DNA from: Mesostigma viride
Taxonomy: Eukaryota > Streptophyta > Mesostigmatophyceae > Mesostigmatales > Mesostigmataceae
DNA length: 64,000 nucleotides
NCBI GenBank assembly: GCA_009746045.1
Contig: RPFO01000392.1
Location: forward strand, 820,706-884,705
Reading direction: 5' to 3'
The notes below the pieces were generated by a model, which saw only the letters and a program-made list of their open reading frames with translations, was not told the origin of the DNA and did no database searches. The position numbers and the translations under genes are program-made. Shown one piece after another: positions 18,732 through 30,200 of this stretch. The first letter of the stretch is position 1. Each line of letters starts with the position of its first letter.

Positions 18732-19366
18732 GATTACCAGGTAGAAAATAAAGCTGCGGCCACTATATGTTGCCTCTTCGTAGCGGTGCAATGGAAGTTC
18801 TCCACAATCCTGTCGAAGGATCAATTCATCTCGCTGCACGGCGAAACCCAGTGTCCAGCACAAGGAGTGAATGACTTTTCCTATATGCCGCAATTTTTGA
18901 AGTAGTCCGAGAGATCACCCAATAATTATACTGGGAAGAGCTTGCGTCGGGGTAATAAAGCAACTTTGCTGGCTCTCCGCTGCAAGTTGCATTGCAGCTT
19001 GCAGCCTCAAAAATAATTTGGGAAGTTTTCCATGTCCAAGACAGCATTCTTTTGCTGCCAGCCTGCAGTAGACATGGCGTGCCAGGTTTGCCTTTACTGC
19101 TGGCAGTCCAAAGGCCAAAAGCTGTCCAGCTTCGTCCTGGCTCAAGTCCACCGCAATGTTGTTGTTGTTGTTACAAGGTGTAACCCTAAACCCACGCCGC
19201 ACGTGGGCATCAGAGATTTGGAACGTACCTATAGCGGTTTTTCCTACCGCTATACCTACCTCCTTTGTCAATAGCAGCTCCTACTAGGTAGTTACGTGGA
19301 ACACAACAACAACAACAACAACTAGGTAGTTACGTGGAATCCTGCCGTTCCAGATCCCGCGCGGAG
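18732..19366. other. Region upstream of the SecE gene
   Basis: This is part of the 1.1-kb divergent intergenic region between SecE and the transporter. A 19-bp direct duplication (ACTAGGTAGTTACGTGGAA) occurs at about 19283 and 19321, separated by CAACAA repeats. No promoter element can be named. Confidence 0.45.
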
Positions 19367-19487
<121 letters not shown>

Positions 19488-19872
19488 GTCCCACGCCGCA
19501 CAATCATGTTGTTGCGCATTTCACCGGAAATGTTGTTGCGCGGGAATAAACTCAACTCCACTCAACGCAGCACAATCATGTTCATGTTGTTGTGTCCCAC
19601 GCCCGGCGCGGACTGCGGAGTATCGAACTATCGATCCCGGCAGTTCAGCCGAGAATAATCTCACCATCCAGCTAGGCAGGTTGTGATCCTTTCACCCTTG
19701 CCTCCAGTTTCCCCACTCGCTCCGTCGCGCTTTTCCGCGCTCCGTTGATACTTCTTGCTGTGTGCTGGCGTGCAGATAGAACGCACGTGCAGGCCCTCCG
19801 CGACACCGGGCCATGGCGGTTGGCACTGTAGTATGGCACTAAAGACGGTAGCCTGACCGTTTTGCCATAGCT

Positions 19873-22800
19873 ATGGCGGTCAGACTATTCCGCTCGGCAT
19901 GGAGATCGCTCCGCAGTGCCGTCTCCTCCAGCGGGGGCGGTGCCCGGGGTTTAGGCTCCCCATATGGTATTGTCAACGAGGGTTCAAGCGCTGGGGAATA
20001 TATGAAATGGAGAGCGCCATATCTTCCAGTCGCGTCACGTCGCCAGGGATCCTCTCCACCATTTAGCCGAGCAGGTGGTCTTTGGAATAGCCCGTTCGCC
20101 ACCAGTGCGAATGAGCGAGAGGATCGCTCACCGCAGGCCAATGTGGCTCCGCCGACAGCGAATGTTGATGAAACGGAAAAGAAAGAAAAGAAAAGCTGGA
20201 TCCCAAAATTCATGTTGAAGGAGCATATTACAGCGCCAGAGGGCTTTAATCGGTGGCTTATTCCGCCAGCCGCGCTGGCCACGCACATGAGCATTGGAAG
20301 CGTGTATGCTTGGAGTATCTTCAACGCACCGCTCGTGCGCGACGTGGGCGTCGTGGCCTCGTGCTCGCTGGACTGGCAGCTTTCGGACGTGGTAATTGGT
20401 GGAGTGGGCGGCATTGCTTGTATTCATATGCGGCATTGGTGATCCCGCGGCACTCCTAGCAATCTAACTCGGCTGTCTTCTAACCGACCTGCCCCTTATC
20501 CACTTGGCATGGCTGGTTGCAATCTACATCACCCCCGGCTTGCGTAGGTCCCTGTGTTCTCGACGGCAATCTTCTGCCTGGGAGTAGCTGCTGCGATTGC
20601 TGGCAAGTGGCTGGAGGAGGTCGGGCCCCGCACGGTGGGCGCCCTGGCCGCCCTGTGCTGGGGAGGCGGCATCATGGTGGGCGGGCTGGGTGTGCTCACC
20701 CACCAGTTGCCACTGCTGTATGCGGGCTATGGTGTGCTTGGGTAAGCAAACTTAACCATGATGCCATGTATCATCCATCCACACCCGTTTGCTGCACCTT
20801 TCCACCACCTGGCATCCCGATAGACGCATGCCCTTAACTCCACCTGCCCTTTCCCAGCTCCAGGTGGCATCCGGATGCCAGCATCAATACCCATGGCAAG
20901 GTGTTGCTTCCCAAAAATGTAGTGTGATTGCCCATCCAGGGACTTGTTGTGTGCATGCCCTGTGGCGACCTTCGCATGGCAAGTGAGTCCACCATCGTGG
21001 ATCCATCCAAGGGTGCAGTGTCTGTGCAAGGGTTCTCTTGCCCTCCCTGCCTAGGGTGTCATTGGCATGACCTCTTGCTCCTCACTTCCCACTATGTCCT
21101 CCAAGGTACCAGCACATGAGGACCGCGTAGGGCACTGATACGCCATCCCCATGACATTCACATCACGTTGACCCCGTCCAAACATTCGGGAGAAAGAGCC
21201 AGACACCTGCGGTAGGCCCTGCCGCATCGCAACGCAAACCCTACAAGGTGGTTGGGCTCCCCTACAAAGTGGTTAGTCTCCAGTTTTCTGCCCGTGCCCA
21301 CTTATACAAGGTGGTAACCATCCGTCTGGCCCCTTCCACCCCCAGCACCCGTACCCAACCTCTTGGCGCCCAGCACCGTGGCTCATAACATTCCTGGGCT
21401 CCCATGCGCCTGTGGTCCCAACACCCACCCCGCCCGCCCTCGGTGCCACCCACCCACGCCCGCAGGGGCTGCGGGCTGGGCCTGGGCTACGTGGCCCCTG
21501 TCAGCACGCTCATCAGATGGTTCCCCGACCGGCGCGGCATGGCCACGGGGCTCGCCATCATGGGCTTTGGCGGCGGCGCGATGCTGGCGACACCACTCAA
21601 GGAGGCGCTTCTCGCAAGGTTCTTCCGGGCACCGGACTACCTGGGACCCCTGGCCGACGTGCCACTTGTCACCGAGGCGGGGCGCCGGATGGCCACCATG
21701 GCGGGGGAACTGCGGGAGGTGGTGGTGGCGACGGCAGCGGACCTGGCCAAGCTTCCGGTCCAGGGTCTCCCTGAGGGCGTGTACTTGGTGGGCACGGGCA
21801 GCGCGGGCGTCGCCGAGGCCTTCTTTGCGCTCGGCGCGCTGTACTCATGTGCGATGATGGCGGGCGCGTTCTCGTACCGGTGAGGGGACGTGCCTGCGCA
21901 CGCTGTCCTGGCATGCATGGGATGCGCGCGCGTGCCTTGTCGTACCGGTGAGGAGGGAGATGTGTGTGTGTGTGTGTGAGTGTGTGTATCTGTGTGTGTG
22001 TGTTTGAGCGATTGTGAGGCCGGTTCTTTGCATTGCTTAGGGAGCTTGCCCACAGGACGTTTGCCCTTGTCGTGATGACCATGTCCATACGTACACGCAC
22101 TGTTACTCTTTGGTGCTTGCTTTCGGAGTCGGCACGGGCACGCAAGACAGCTGGCAAGGGCACGCAAGACAGCTGGCAAGGGCACGCAAGACAGCTGGCA
22201 CGGGCACGCAAGACAGCTGGCAAGGGCACGCAATACAGGTGGCAAGGGCACGCAAGACAGCTGGCAAGGGCACGTAAGACAGCTGGCACGGGCACGCAAG
22301 ACAGCTGGCAAGGGCAAGCAAGACAGCTGGCAAGGGCACGCAAGACAGCTGGCAAGGGCACGCAAGACAGCTAGCATGGTCACCTTGAGGTTGATTCATG
22401 TGGGTAAACGTTCCTGTGTGCACGCCTCTTTCCTTTGGGAGGGCACATGCTTGGCAACAAGTCTCATGGGACAGTTGGCATGGGACAGGTTGCATGAGAC
22501 AGGTTGCATGGGACAGGTGGCATGAGACAGGTTGCATGGGACAGGTGGCATGGGACAGGTGGCATGGGACAGGTGGCATGGGACAGGTGGCATGGGACAG
22601 GTGGCATGGGACAGGTGGCATGGGACAGGTGGCATGGGACAGGGTTCCCAATAGCATGGCACATGTGACGCGTCCCCTCTTACGAATAATAAAGAACTTG
22701 CTCTTTTCTCAGGGTTTGCTGCCGTGATGGCTGCTGGCCATGCTCCAGCATGACAAAGTACGCTCGACCATTTTGGACAGCAGTTTTGTTCCTCAGCCGG

Positions 22801-24488
22801 GCTTTGCACAAGCAGCACGCGTATCTTGTTATAATCGAGGAACTTGCGTTTGCTGTCTTGCACTCTGAGGACCCATTCCTCCTACATCACCCTTCTCCTG
22901 GCTTCCACCACCACCCCTTCACGCATCTCACCACAATGCCCTCGGACACAGCGTGCCAAGGCCAGGGTGGCGCCCCGCCGGGTGGGTCCCCCCCGGTGAG
23001 GCTGCCGGGAACACGCCTCCCTCCGATGACAAGACCGGGGCGGTTGCCAGCAGTGCCACCGGCGACGACAAGAGCAAGGCGGCGGTCGCGGTCAACCCGA
23101 TGATCACGCGCAACGACGTGCACATCGACACGGCGCTGCGCACGCCCCAGTTCTGGCTGCTATGGACCAACCTCTTCTGCAACATCACTGCAGGGATCGG
23201 CGTGCTGGGCGTCGCCAAGACGCTCATGGGCGACATCTTCGGGTCCACGCTGCCGCACGTCGTCACCAACAGCTTCGCGGCCACCTACGTGCTCATGCTG
23301 TCGGTGTTCAACATGGCGGGGAGGGTCAGCTGGGCCTCCGTGTCCGATTACCTTGGCCGCAAGAACACCTACTTCATCTTCTTTGGCGCGGGCATCCCCC
23401 TCTACCTGTCCATCCCGGCACTGGCGCGGTGGGTCACGGAAGAGCCCTCGCTCGCGCCCCTGGTGGCGTTTTACGGCGTCACCGCCGCCATCTTCTCCAT
23501 GTACGGTGGCGGGTTTGCCACCATACCAGCGTACCTGGCAGACATGTTTGGGACCAAGTACGTGGGGGGCATCCACGGGCGGCTCCTCACCGCGTGGAGC
23601 CTGGCAGGGCTCACGGGGCCGCTACTGCTTGCGAACCTCCGGCAGCGCAGTGTGAACGGGGCCATCGCCGACCTCACGTCCAAGGTGGGCACCCGTGGGT
23701 TGATAGCGTGTGGTCAGGATAAAGTAACTACATAGTGACCGATGAGACATGAGACTGGCTACCTGAGCATGTACGTGCTTGGTGCATACAGTTGTTTATT
23801 ACGCATTACTGCTTGGTGCAGATAGTTGTTTACTACGCATTACTGCTTGGTGCAGATAGTTGTTTATTACGCATTACTGCTTGGTGCAGATAGTTGTTTA
23901 TTACGCATTACTGCTTGGTGCAGATAGTTGTTTATTACGCATTACTGCTTGGTGCATATAGTTGTTTATGACGCATTACTGCTTGGTGCATGTAGTTGTT
24001 TATCACGCATTACTGCTTGGTGCATGTAGTTGTTTATTACGCGTTACTGCTTTGGTGCATATAGTTGTTTATTACGCATTACTACTTGGTGCATTTTTTG
24101 TTTATTACGCATTACTGCTTGGTGCAGATAGTTGTTTATTACGCATTACTGCTTGGTGCAGATAGTTGTTTATTACGCATTACTGCTTGGTGCATATAGT
24201 TGTTTATTACGCATTACTGCTTGGTGCATATTTTTGTTTATCACGCATTACTGCTTGGTGCATATTTTTGTTTATCACGCATTACTGCTTGGTGCATGTA
24301 GTTGTTTATTATGCATTACTACTTGGTGCATATAGTTGTTTATTACGCATTACTGCGCCACGGCGTGTGGCGCCTACTAGGGTGGCATGGCTACTATGGT
24401 CACCAGCACGAATTCCCCTGCTGCTTCCCCTGCTGCTGCCACACCAAACTTCCTGCTGACATTCTCCGTTTATGCCGGTGGCATACAC

Positions 24489-24532
<44 letters not shown>

Positions 24533-24626
24533 ACGCACACGCACACGCACACGCATACGCATACGCACACACACGCGCGCACGCACACGCACACACACGC
24601 ATGCGCGCACGCACGCACGCACGCAC

Positions 24627-24716
<90 letters not shown>

Positions 24717-25301
24717 GCACACACGCATGCGCGCACGCACACGCACACACATCCCCAGGTGGACCCCGCGCTGTTTGAGAGCACGTTTGGCGCACCCACG
24801 TCGCAGCTCCAGGAGCTGATGGCCACGCAGGCGGTCACCATCGCACGGCTCATGGAGATCGTGCCACCTGGCACCATCGATCCCAGCCCCGGCCTGTACA
24901 ACACGACCATGTACGCGATGGCAGGCCTGCTGGGTGTTGCCCTTGTCTCCAACGCCCTCATCCGGCCCGTCCACTCCAAGTACTGGATGACGCCAGGCCT
25001 GCAGGCATCCGCACCAACTAGCGGCGCGGCTGCCATGCCATTGCCTATGACCACGCTGGCATCTGCCACGCAGGCATCTGCCACGCAGGCCGCCCCGTCA
25101 CCGGCGGCTGCTGCGACGATCGGGGCGGCTCAGGGCGTGGAGAAGTCGGCGGGGCAGCGTGGGGTGCACACACTGGCGGCATTCACAGAGGACAACGCGG
25201 ATTTGTCTTATCCTTTGGACAAAGGGTCGGAAGCAGAAAGGCTTGTGCAGTGGCCCGGGGAGTTGTTGACATTGAAGGCCGAGGAATCTTTGGATAAGTA
25301 A
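19873..25301 (+). CDS. MFS transporter, oxalate:formate antiporter (OFA)-like
   Basis: Five exons (19873-20391, 20548-20741, 21466-21879, 22961-23684, 24759-25301) have GT..AG borders and compatible phases, giving 797 aa. Membrane segments appear at [20 protein letters not shown], in exon 2 ([16 protein letters not shown]) and throughout exon 4. Exon 3 carries [20 protein letters not shown] followed by GFGGGAML, typical of the OFA branch (TC 2.A.1.11) of the major facilitator superfamily. Bacterial OxlT exchanges oxalate and formate; the substrate here is unknown. The first roughly 110 residues are Arg/Ser-rich and may target an organelle. Exon 3 contains an extended hydrophilic loop (about residues 265-330), and the C-terminus has a roughly 100-residue Ala/Thr-rich tail. 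The acceptor of exon 4 is weak and chosen because it joins in frame. Confidence 0.88.
22133..22375. repeat. 22-bp tandem repeat in transporter intron 3
   Basis: About 11 copies of a unit like ACGCAAGACAGCTGGCAAGG lie in the intron between the exons ending 21879 and starting 22961. They have scattered single-base variants (CACGGGC/CAAGGGC). Confidence 0.9.
22465..22645. repeat. 15-bp tandem repeat (GGCATGGGACAGGT) in transporter intron 3
   Basis: About 12 copies lie in the same intron as the 22-bp array but have unrelated sequence. The earliest copies carry TT/GC variants, and the later ones are identical. Confidence 0.9.
23775..24350. repeat. 34-bp tandem repeat in transporter intron 4
   Basis: About 17 copies of a unit reading TGCAGATAGTTGTTTATTAC + GCATTACTGCTTGG occur. 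Variants differ mainly at CAGATA/CATATA/CATGTA. Because 34 is 1 mod 3, all frames open for long stretches without being genes. Confidence 0.92.
24481..24752. repeat. (CA)n/(CACG)n microsatellite abutting splice acceptor
   Basis: A long CA run with CACG, CATACG and CGCG interruptions ends six bases before the acceptor of the last transporter exon (AG at 24757-24758). The polypyrimidine tract is therefore reduced to ATCCCC. Confidence 0.95.
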
Positions 25302-26257
25302 ACAGGGAAGGTGCCAATCTGCAGAAACTGCCTCGCGTGGAATAGCAAGGGGGAACATGGCGTGCTTGTACCATGTTAACAGAGCTGTAGGTGTGCATGT
25401 TGCCACTGTACGGCACACAACGGTTTGGCATATGACACTCTAAAGCCAGCAAACGTTGGGAGAGTCTGGGTTGGCGGCAGGCCGGTTTCGGTCATGATAC
25501 TAATGGTGATGCATTATCGGTATTTATCAAGGTCTCAATCCATGCGGTCTGCAAGCGTGGGCATGCACAGCCCCCGTGCGCTGACGGCCAAGTTACAGCA
25601 TTTTTCATCACATGTGCGCATATGTCGATCCACGTGGCCTGCGTAGTTATGAAGAGCAAATAATTAAATTAAATTAAATTAAATTATTGGTTTAAAATCA
25701 TGCATGCGCTTATGGAAAATTGTCTATGTGCAAAATTCCTATATGTAAATAATCTTTTAGGACTGATTTAAAAGTTCTATAGATAATTGATATTGTGGCC
25801 GCCCATGCGCGCAACCTAAATGATCGACCGCGATCAAGCACGTTGTGATAATGTATCAACTTATTTCAATGCTTCCATGCTAGGTAGACGCTGTATATAT
25901 TGCATGTGTAGTTAAGACAAGTGCACATTCAAGCACACAATGGACACACACCAAAGCATGCGGTCCTCATTTCGTGAAGCCCTTCATATGTTGAACCCTC
26001 ACTTTCCTTACACAAAACGCCCAGGAGGGTGCCCCGCTCTTGGCGTCACTGCCATAAATGAAAAGCTGGGATAGACCAGATAATTGCCGTTCAATCCTAC
26101 AAGCCACCTTGCCATCTCCACCCTTCAGTACCAAGCATAATCCTTGGCCTACCGCAGATCAGACGCCCTGGTGGTACATGAGTTACGACTTTGGAATTTT
26201 AGCACCACTACCATGGTCCACAGCGGCATGAATAGGGCGAATCCTGTCCCCTGTGCT
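25302..26257. other. Intergenic stretch without a gene
   Basis: This region lies between the transporter stop and the 3' side of the minus-strand Mit_KHE1-like gene (convergent arrangement). It contains an (AAATT)n run near 25658-25685 and otherwise no recognisable structure. Confidence 0.5.
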
Positions 26258-26410
26258 TCACCACCTGCGGGTGTAGTACTTGGGGTCCTGCCACTTCATT
26301 GCCTCGTCCACGTCAAGGTGTAGGTACTGGCAGATGCGCATCACCTGCTCCTCCAGCAGCGGCTTGGGGACGGGGGCCAGAAGCGGTGTGCCCGGCTCGG
26401 AGCAGGTGAG
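26258..26410 (-). CDS. Orphan exon-like coding segment, possibly last exon of the Mit_KHE1-like gene
   Basis: On the minus strand this segment reads LLEEQVMRICQYLHLDVDEA..WQDPKYYTRRW followed by TGA. The composition and lack of repeats look like true coding sequence. Possible acceptors are CTCCGAG and CCCCAAG. The helix-rich LLEEQVMRICQYLHL pattern could be the C-terminal helix of the neighbouring Mit_KHE1-like protein. That would require a donor inside its exon at 27938-27288, or it may belong to a separate small gene. Confidence 0.4.
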   Translation of the reverse strand, partial: LTCSEPGTPLLAPVPKPLLEEQVMRICQYLHLDVDEAMKWQDPKYYTRRW

Positions 26411-27287
26411 TGTTTCGAGCATGTCACAGGGCGTCAGAATCTGGTGGCGGAGGGCAAAAGATAGGATGCATAAGGAACAGCGCAAAATGGAAATCGGAGG
26501 GGCAGGTTACAGATACCTCTAAGCAAATATGTGGATCTGGTTGACATGGCTAGATATGCCACCGGCCAAGGTCGGAAGTACCCAGCAGGCAAGTTGATAG
26601 GAATGCTCCACCCGCAGGGGTCACTCGTGCATGGCGCACAAATATAGGCATGTCCAAAATATAGGACAAACCAGGCTCCGTACGAATCAAATTGGCATCA
26701 TGTCAGCCGAGAGTGCGTTCCCTTGCGGACATGCGGGTATGTGTGCGAGTCCATGAAGTACATGGCCGTTGGGAAGCACATTGCTGGGAAGTTTTGGTCA
26801 CCGCATGAGGCAGGAAGCAACTCACAAGACGGATTGCTGGGCCATACACTGTTTCATGGGAGGAGAAGACTGGCTACCTGTGAGTGGGAGAAAGGACAAA
26901 ATCATGGCACGGAGAGGCAGCAACAGGCAAAAGAAAACAAACAAGCGCTTGCCATGCGGAACACGAGTGAGACCAACGAGTGGCTTTTAAAGTTGCTACA
27001 AGGCAACAAACCTGGCCTGTGACCTCCCCCCCGGATCATCCCTATGGAGCTTCTGATGTGGGTTGCAGCAGTGGCCAGTAGTGACGATGATTGGCATTGT
27101 GGCAAGAAACCCAGGATACCAGCTGCGTAACCTCCGATGGCAGTGATGCTGCGTGCAAAACAAGGACCCTGGTATAAACACAGCCACGACAACAAAAAAA
27201 ACTTTCACACACGACGTGGCATACGACTTATTACCCTCTCAACTGAAACGATAGTTGAATACAAGAGCCCTGTCAACTAGTACCCTG

Positions 27288-30200
27288 TCAACAAGACCGA
27301 TAGTTAAATATAAGAGACCTAGGACTTGCCAGCTGGACATGTTGAGGGAGCCAGACCACGGGCGTCGCCATGCTGTCCCCCTCAGGGTTGCCCGCGTCCA
27401 CCTCGTCCTCCTCAGGTGGTGCCGTCACTCCTTCATTGGCGTCCGCCGACGGAGAGCTGCTACTGGCCCTTGTGCTGGCATCCGCTGCCACCTCGCTTCT
27501 GGCGTCTTCCACCCCTTGCCCCCCTGTCACCCCTTCTCTTCGCGCGACTGACTCCAGCACACCCTCCATCTTCTTGCTGGCGTCTCCCGTGCCCGGGGAG
27601 GCCCCTGTTACGGCTGCAGCAGAGGCGGACGATGGAGGGGGTTCCTCAGCCGCTTGCGCCTGCTGCAGCGACGCTCCTTCTTGGTGCTGTTGTGCTTGCT
27701 GATGTGGCGGTTTTGCTGGTTGGTGATGCTGTGCTTGCTGTGGTGGTGTCGACGCTTGCTGTGCTTGCTGCCGGGCGTGCATCGGCTGCGCCTGCGTGAG
27801 CCGCGGTTCTCCACTTGCAAGCGGCAGCGGGCTCTGTGCCTCGATCGTCCTCGCGGCACGTGCCAGCGCGTCGGCGGAGCTGGTGAGAACGAGAGAGGGG
27901 CTGGCGCTCAGCACCATCCGCAGGATGGCCTCGCAACCCTGCAGGGTGTGTGTGGCGTGGGGACGGGCACACACACAGGTACAAACGTCATGAGATGCAT
28001 GCATGCCACCGATGCTTGCTTGCCGTACGCCGCATGCAACACACATGCGCATGCAACACGGTTGCTGCATGCGGCATGGTGCGGTAGCGCAGCATGCGAA
28101 AACCTACAAATGGTGACAAGGTGGTCAATCAACAAAGGCAAGCGGCTATCAAACGGATGCAAATTCTCAGGCCTGACAGCTTCTTGGCACTATGATCAGC
28201 TGCACTCCAGTAAACGAGGAAGCATGCCTTGGGCATAAGCAAGGGGAAGGGGGAAGGGGGAAGGGGGGGTGAGGGGCACTGATGTGGGTCGGGGTTGGGA
28301 AGGGTCAAGGGTGTGTGCAGGGTGGCGTGGAGGCCCCAGGGACCTGCAGCTCCACATCACAGATCTGCTTGGCCATTTGCTTGACATCAGGTGTCTGGTT
28401 TTACATCCCATCGCGGCCATGTAAGGCATGTACAAGCGACAAAATGGGGAAGGTAAGGGAGGGTGCGATTCATGGACAAATGGAAAAGCTCTCCTATGAA
28501 CCTGGCAAGCAACCAACCACACTAATCCAATAAACTAGAGAGGCGATTGTCTGGCAAAGGCCATCACCCACAGGTGGATTGCAAAATGTGGCCCTGACCA
28601 GTTTCCAATGAACGTCATGAAACAGTTCACTGCTCAAACACATGACACCATTGAAATGGGTTGGCCGAGTGTATAAATAAAGCACTGATAAGCTGCTCAA
28701 ATTTTTCTTCCATGTGCACACTGCACCCTGGGATACGTCCCTCTTCAGCGCCAGAGAATGGTCTGATCCGCATGCATCAAACCCTGGAATATACCAAAAT
28801 TTGGAACAGAAGGAATCCTCCCCACTGGTCAGCTCACAGATGTGCAACCCCTCCAACCCCTCCCCCTCGCTCCGTGGGGTCCCTGGGCCCTTTACTACAC
28901 CACCACCCGTTGAAACAAGGACACATCCCTGTGGAAACGAATGCAGGACACACCTTCCACGCTTGCCACCGCGCCAGGCAGCGGTAGGCGTTGTACATCA
29001 GGAACACATTGGGGCCAGGGAGCACCTGGGAGTGGGGCCAGCGGTGGGACCCATGACGAGGCATGGTGGCAGGGAGTGGGGGATGCCGGGGTGGATAGAT
29101 GGAAGCCAACATGTTGCCTTGTTGTCAATCGGTGAGCAGAAGGCAGGCAGCTAAGATAGAAAATAGGGTTGCTAAAGAGGCTCACCTTTCATGGTGGACT
29201 GGTTGTGTTCCAGCTGCAGAGGCATGTTTCCTTCTAGAGACATATACCAACTTGTGCATGGACACGACACTACATAGCCTACGACGATACTAGATGGCGT
29301 CGAAAGTATGCATTTTGTTGGCATTGCCTCGCATACATAATTATTAAAAATAAAAATAAAAATGAGCAAATCATGAGAAATAGAAATGCAAGCCCGCACG
29401 TGCATAACCAATGGTACCAGTCATGGCCTCAAGTAGAAGCTGGCATGTCCCATTAACTACTTGATTGGGCATGAACCCGCAGCCAATGCGATGCCCTCCC
29501 ACCGTACCTCTGTGTCTGATGGGGGCCAGGGGGGGCATGGGGGGCATGGGGGGCATGGGGGGCATGGGGGGCATGGGGGGCATGGGGGGCATGGGGGCAT
29601 GGGGGGCATGGGGGGCATGGGGGGCATGGGGGGCATGGGGGGCATGGGGGGCATGGGGGGCATGGGGGGCATGGGTGGCATGGGGGGCATGGGGGGCATG
29701 GGGGGGTTGTGTCTGACCTGCGGGGGGCATCTAAGCAGCGCTTCGTTTAGAGCGGGATCCAGCATACACGGCAGCCGCATCCGGACGGAAGAAAGCCGGA
29801 TCCAGACGGCCGAAAAAAGTGCCCGGCGCGGTTCGTGCCAGACGGCTGGCCCTACTAGGTGCCGGTGCGGCGAATACTGCAGTAATAGGAGGTTAGTAAC
29901 TAATTTTATCAAAAAAGTTGTAGTAGCAGCAACTGGCCGGCGTTCGCCGGCCACCCAACATATGAATGTGTTTCCGGCGCGGCGCCGCCTGTGGTAAAAA
30001 ACGTACCCGAAGCGCTGCATCTAAGCGCGGAAGGAAAGGAAAGGGTAAACCCTCTGGACATCCGCATGCCTCTTCCATTTCTTACGCTCGGACAAACAAA
30101 AAAATGATTACTTGTGAAAGGAACAAGTATCCAATTACAAGCACAAGAAGATGTTAAGTAAAAGTTGTTAAATATCCTCGCAAATAGTATACTTTTATCA

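Noticed and set aside
18900-19271. A 118-codon minus-strand frame upstream of SecE
   Set aside because: It lacks an ATG start, includes a translation of the GTT repeat and has no recognisable domain.
23775-24350. Hydrophobic '[19 protein letters not shown]' frames resembling a membrane protein
   Set aside because: Produced by a 34-bp tandem repeat in transporter intron 4.
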